DNA from: UBA5069 sp963773745 | GTDB taxonomy: Bacteria > Chloroflexota > Anaerolineae > Caldilineales > Caldilineaceae | Assembly: GCA_963773745.1 (NCBI GenBank) | Contig: CAVZCL010000005.1 | Location: 2,232,001-2,296,000, forward strand | DNA length: 64,000 nucleotides | Direction of reading: 5' to 3' | Part shown: positions 60,254 to 64,000 of the stretch, one piece after another | How the letters are laid out: each line of letters starts with the position of its first letter | How positions within the stretch are numbered: the first letter of the stretch is position 1 | Position numbers and translations under genes: made by a program | The notes under the pieces: generated by a model | The model's input: only the letters and a program-made list of their open reading frames with translations | Database searches by the model: none | Told to the model about the DNA's origin: nothing

Positions 60254-62599
60254 TGGGCTTCGAAGATCGACCCGTTGCCGACATGCGTGAGCTGACCGAA
60301 TCGCTGCCCATACGCGCGTTGCGCTTTGCAGTGACGCAACTGCACCCCTGGCAGGGCTGGATTGCGCTGGGCGCGTGCGTTGCGCTGGCTGTGCTTCCGG
60401 CCTACACGCTGCAAGCCAACAACTGGGTGCGCCAGCAGGAAACAGTCTCCATGTTGTCGGCAACGGGCGTGCTGGCCGTGTTGTGTGTCTGGTGGATAGC
60501 GGGGTGGGCGCGGCCCGTTGCCGTGCGGCGCCTGCGCGTGGTCGCAAACTTGTATGCGGCGCTCGTCGTGCTGCTGCTGGGCGGGCTTGTGGTGACCGTG
60601 ATCGTCATGCGCTGGCTGCCCGATGCTGGGGTGCTCTGGGTGGGGCTGCGCACAGGCGACTTCGCGCCGGCCGTGACGCAGATGAACGAGGCGATTGTGC
60701 GCTATGGGGCGCGGCTCTCCGTCTGGTGGCTGGGTGCGCAGGGGGGCAGCGTAATCCCGGATGAGCGCGTCTTTGCGCTCTTTGCGGCCGCGCTCATCTG
60801 GCTGCTGGCCGCACTGGCCGCCGCCCTCACGCGTGCCACGCAGCACGCGCTGCCCGCCATGCTGCCGCTGCTGGCGCTGGTGGGGACGGTTGTTTTCTTC
60901 GGCGGTGAAGGGCGCTTCATCTTCCTGGCGGCGCTGGCATTGGTGCTGCTGCTGCATGTTGCGCTTGACAACAACCGCATGGCCGCACGCTGGCAGCAGA
61001 CGCGCGCCGACTACAATCAAGGCGTTCTCAATGAGCGCTGGCTCAATGCGGCGGCGATTGCCAGCCTGGCGCTGCTGCTGGCGGCAGTTGCGCCTGTCTT
61101 CTCCGTGCGCGCCATCTCCGATTTTTACTCACGGCTGGTCGCTCCGCTTGACGAGCGCATTGAGACCGTGCGCCAGCAGGCATTCCCCAACATCGAGACG
61201 GCGCCGCGCTACAGCGTTGCAGGCACGACGTCGGGGCTGCCGAATCAATTCCTGCTGGGCAGCGGCCCCGAACTGCGCACAACGCGCATTCTGGAACTGC
61301 GCACGGGCGACAGCCCCACCTTCTATGACGCGCCCCCCTTTGCGCCGTACCTGAATGCCACCGCCTTCAGCCTCTACACGGGGTTGGGATGGGAGCCGGA
61401 CGCCGAGCACACGCTGCTGCGCCTGCCCGCCGACAGCCGCCGGCCTGGGATAACGGAAGCAGGCCGCCGCCTGCTCGCGCAGACCGTGCGCACGTACGTC
61501 CCCTCGGCAACGCTCTTCGCGGCAGGCGAAATGGTTGAGGCTGGCATTGATACGTGGCTGCGTCTTGATCCCCAGGGCGAGGTGACGGCCATTACCAGCA
61601 GCGGGGGCGGCTACTCGCTGCTCTCATTCACGCCGGCGCTGGGCGAGGAGGCCCTGCGCGCGCTGCCACCTTTTGGCGTCGTGGAAAACCCCCTGCCCGC
61701 AGGCTTCGGCGCGTATCTGGCGTTGCCGCCCACAGTCACGCCACGCACGCGCGCGCTCTCGGCCGACCTGGTGGCGGGGTTGGAATCGCCCTTTGACAAG
61801 GCGATCGCGATTCAGGAATACCTGCGCACATTCCCCTATACGCTGGACATTGGGGCGCCGCCACCCGAAGTGTCGGATGTGGCCGATTACTTCCTCTTCG
61901 ACTTGCAGAAGGGCTATTGCGACTACTATGCGACGGCCTTCGTGGTGCTGGCGCGTGCGGCAGGGCTGCCAACTCGCTTCATGACGGGCTACGCGCCCGG
62001 CGGGTGGATGCCCGAGCCGCGCGCGTGGCTTGTTACGGCGGCGGATTCGCACGCCTGGCCCGAGGTCTACTTTGCAGAGGTGGGGTGGATTCCCTTTGAG
62101 CCGACCGCGTCGCGCTCGGAGATTGCGCGCGTGGGCGGCGCGACGCTGATGCCGCCGGACGCCATGGAACCCTTGCCGCTGCCGCCTGCGCCCGCTGCCG
62201 AAATCGAGTGGAACGCGCAAATGCTCGTGTGGCTGCTGCCCATTGGCGCGCTTGTCTGGCTGCTGTGGAAAGTGGTGCAGCGGCTACGTGCCGCGCGCCA
62301 GGACCCGTGGCTGGCGCTGCTGGCGTGGGGCGCACGCGCCGGCTATACGCCTGACGAAGGCGAAACGCCCATTGAGTACGGAGAGGCACTGGCCCTTGAG
62401 ATGAGCGGCCGCAACGGTGCGCAAATGGCGGAAGCGGCGGCAGCCATCGCGCGCGCTGGGCGTGGCCGTGAGTGCGGCCCGCTATGCGCCCAAGGAAGCG
62501 CGTGATGTGGCGGTTCAAGAGGCGCGCAGCCTGTGGCTCAAGCTGCAGCCGGTGCTTGAGCGCAGCAGTAAACAGCTCAACGCAAAGGCGCGAAGGTAG
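60253..62599 (+). CDS. Transglutaminase-like membrane protein (TgpA type; frameshift near the end)
   Basis: Six or seven N-terminal helices, an exported region, a transglutaminase core, one C-terminal helix and a DUF4129-like tail. Catalytic Cys in QKGYCDYYATAFVVLARAAG, His in DSHAWPEVYFAEVGW, and the third position is Glu in IPFEPTAS where Asp is common. The frame changes near 62,455; the other frame continues through SAARYAPKEARDVAVQEARS to a stop at 62599. Without the shift the ORF ends at 62505. The last codons lie in the palindrome that follows. A cell-wall or surface protein linker or protease is likely. Confidence 0.87.
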
Positions 62600-62740
62600 G
62601 CAGAGAACGCAAAGGAGGAGCAAGAAAGGCAAAGCAAGGACCAGACACTGGTGTCTGTCCTGCTTTGCGCTTTCTTGCTTTTCCTTTGCGTTCTCTGCTA
62701 CCCTTCGCGCCCTTGCGTTGAGCTGGTTTACTGCTGCGCC
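62560..62740. repeat. ~90-nt imperfect palindrome overlapping two gene ends
   Basis: The left arm (from 62560) and right arm (to 62740) match over ~85-90 positions with several indels and mismatches. The arms are built from AACGCAAAGG, GAACGCAAAGGA and AGCAAGAAAG words. The left arm contains the last 13 codons of the transglutaminase gene; the right arm touches the stop codon of the minus-strand oxidoreductase at 62740-62742. Shared words link it to the palindromes at 1398 and 20248. Confidence 0.85.
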
Positions 62741-64000
62741 TAGACGCGCTTCTTCTCCAGGTCCTTGAGCAGCACCATGGCTGTGTTGCGCCCGGCAGCG
62801 CCCATAATGCCGCCGCCCGGGTGCGTGCTCGCGCCCGTCAGGTAGAGCCCCTTGAGCGGGCTCACGTAGTTGCCCATGGTGAGCGCGGGGCGCATCATAA
62901 ACATCTGGTCAATTGACATTTCAAGATGCATGACGTTGCCGCGCAGCAACCCGAGTTCGCGCTCGAGGTAGAGAGGGTGCTCTACCAGTCTCCCCAGCAC
63001 AGCCCCCTTTACGTTGGGCGCGTACTCGCCCAATTTGTCCAGAATGCGGTCTGCCACCGCGTCGCCAACCTCGTCCCACGACTGGCCATTGGCGAGTTCA
63101 TAAGGCGCGTACTGCATCCACACAAAGAGGGTGTGCTTGCCTTCGGGCGCGAGCGATGGGTCGACCGCCGAAAAGGTCATGGCAATGAGCGCGGGGTCGT
63201 GCGAGGGTTCGCCGCCGAGGTAGTCGCCGTAGGCGCGCTCGAGATAGCGCATGTCGGGACAGATGAACTGCATGGCGCGGTGCTGATAGCCCGCCGTTCC
63301 GTCGCTGGGCGAAGGCAATGCAGTGTAGTTGGGCAGCGCATCCATGGCGCAGCGCACAATCATGCCAAAGCCGTTGCCGACACGTGTGTTGGCCATGAGC
63401 CGCCGCTCGGAATCGCCCACAGGCGCATCCTCAAGCATGCGCAGCGTCGTCTGAATGTGTGCGCCGGAGACCACAGCGCGCGCGGCAGTAATGCGAATGC
63501 CGCCCTCGGTCTCCGCGCCAATGGCCTTGCCATTGCGCGTGAGAATGCGCTTGACGGGCGCGCCGGCAATAATCTGGCCGCCGTGCGCCTGAATCATGCG
63601 CGCCAGCGCCTGCGTGAGCATGCCCGAGCCGCCGCGTGGCCTGCGCACGCCGCTCTGATGGTACATGGGGTGCCAGAGCGCAAAGGGGGCCGAGAGAGGC
63701 TCTGAAGGGGGCGGGCCGGACTGTGCGGCCATCCACGCAATCGCTGCCTTGACGCGCGGGTCTACGAAACTTTGCTGCAGCACCTGTCCATAGCCGCGCA
63801 GTATGTCGGTAAGGCGCTCCCAGCGCTCGTCGCCCTTGGCCGTCTTGCGCACAAGGTTGCGGTAGAGGTTGCCCGCTGTGGGCGGCTCCTGGAAGGAGGC
63901 GACCATGCCGCGCGCCAGCGGCTCCCAGCGGTTGACGAAGGCGCGATAGTTCTCGGCATCCTGCGGCGAAATCTGCGCAATGCTCTCGACGGTGCGCTCC
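62740..64000 (-). CDS. CrtI/PYROXD2-like FAD oxidoreductase, C-terminal part
   Basis: Open through the window end, so the N-terminal FAD-binding GxGxxG is missing. VRRPRGGSGMLTQALARMIQ, AHGGQIIAGAPVKRIL and the C-terminal GLYLTGASTHPGGGIMGAAG are the carotene-desaturase/PYROXD2 signatures. Such enzymes desaturate or isomerise polyenes, or remain uncharacterised (the PYROXD2 group). No phytoene synthase is next to it in the window. Confidence 0.85.
   Translation of the reverse strand, partial: ERTVESIAQISPQDAENYRAFVNRWEPLARGMVASFQEPPTAGNLYRNLVRKTAKGDERWERLTDILRGYGQVLQQSFVDPRVKAAIAWMAAQSGPPPSEPLSAPFALWHPMYHQSGVRRPRGGSGMLTQALARMIQAHGGQIIAGAPVKRILTRNGKAIGAETEGGIRITAARAVVSGAHIQTTLRMLEDAPVGDSERRLMANTRVGNGFGMIVRCAMDALPNYTALPSPSDGTAGYQHRAMQFICPDMRYLERAYGDYLGGEPSHDPALIAMTFSAVDPSLAPEGKHTLFVWMQYAPYELANGQSWDEVGDAVADRILDKLGEYAPNVKGAVLGRLVEHPLYLERELGLLRGNVMHLEMSIDQMFMMRPALTMGNYVSPLKGLYLTGASTHPGGGIMGAAGRNTAMVLLKDLEKKRV

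Overview
The window is about 64 kb of GC-rich bacterial DNA, gene-dense on both strands. It has no rRNA, tRNA, CRISPR array, integrase or transposase that I could find. The gene set points to a Chloroflexota bacterium, probably of the Anaerolineae/Caldilineae type. The signs are many exported proteins with long Thr-Pro linkers, SH3-like lipoproteins, GT-C (family 39 and DUF2723) membrane glycosyltransferases, GTG and TTG starts behind good GGAGG sites, and a NrfHA pair whose first NrfA heme is CxxCH. This placement is inference from family composition. I had no search tool.

Layout. 1-8 kb: NUDIX end, NAD-dependent epimerase, Ala-rich helical protein, a large GT-C transferase and two SH3 lipoproteins. 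8-20 kb: rplI, a DUF2723 transferase, a class I amidotransferase-like hydrolase, gyrA, an AlbA/HATPase protein, lepB, deoC, a small protein resembling RiPP leader peptides, and an MBL-fold hydrolase. 20-35 kb: typA, a GYD protein, a copper amine oxidase split over two coupled genes, a HAAS membrane protein, a polysaccharide deacetylase, a GH13 alpha-glucosidase, nrfH-nrfA, a DUF6544 protein and an aldehyde dehydrogenase. 35-45 kb: universal stress protein, a three-gene sugar ABC importer with a readable sigma-70-like promoter, an amidase, a membrane-anchored enzyme resembling acyl-ACP reductase, and an SH3/nuclease fusion. 45-55 kb: ligA, an SH3-like lipoprotein, polX, XdhC-type proteins, a GNAT, a NUDIX/CAAX-protease/TMEM175/XdhC cluster, a 74-residue PEP-CTERM protein and msrA. 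55-64 kb: a class V aminotransferase, an anchored surface protein, a PHP phosphoesterase, a DUF58-transglutaminase pair and a CrtI-like oxidoreductase cut by the window end.

Two features run through the whole window. First, all nine convergent gene junctions hold a palindrome, from ordinary terminators to 50-90 nt arm inverted repeats that fill the gap stop codon to stop codon. Second, about 20 frameshifts interrupt conserved genes, including four in gyrA. Essential genes cannot all be broken, so I treat these as consensus errors and annotate the genes across the shifts. Several look like loss of one unit from a short CG or CT dinucleotide run.

Functionally the cell looks like a heterotrophic, envelope-rich organism. 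It imports sugars, degrades alpha-glucans and amines, can probably reduce nitrite to ammonium, and decorates its surface through GT-C transferases and linker-rich exported proteins.
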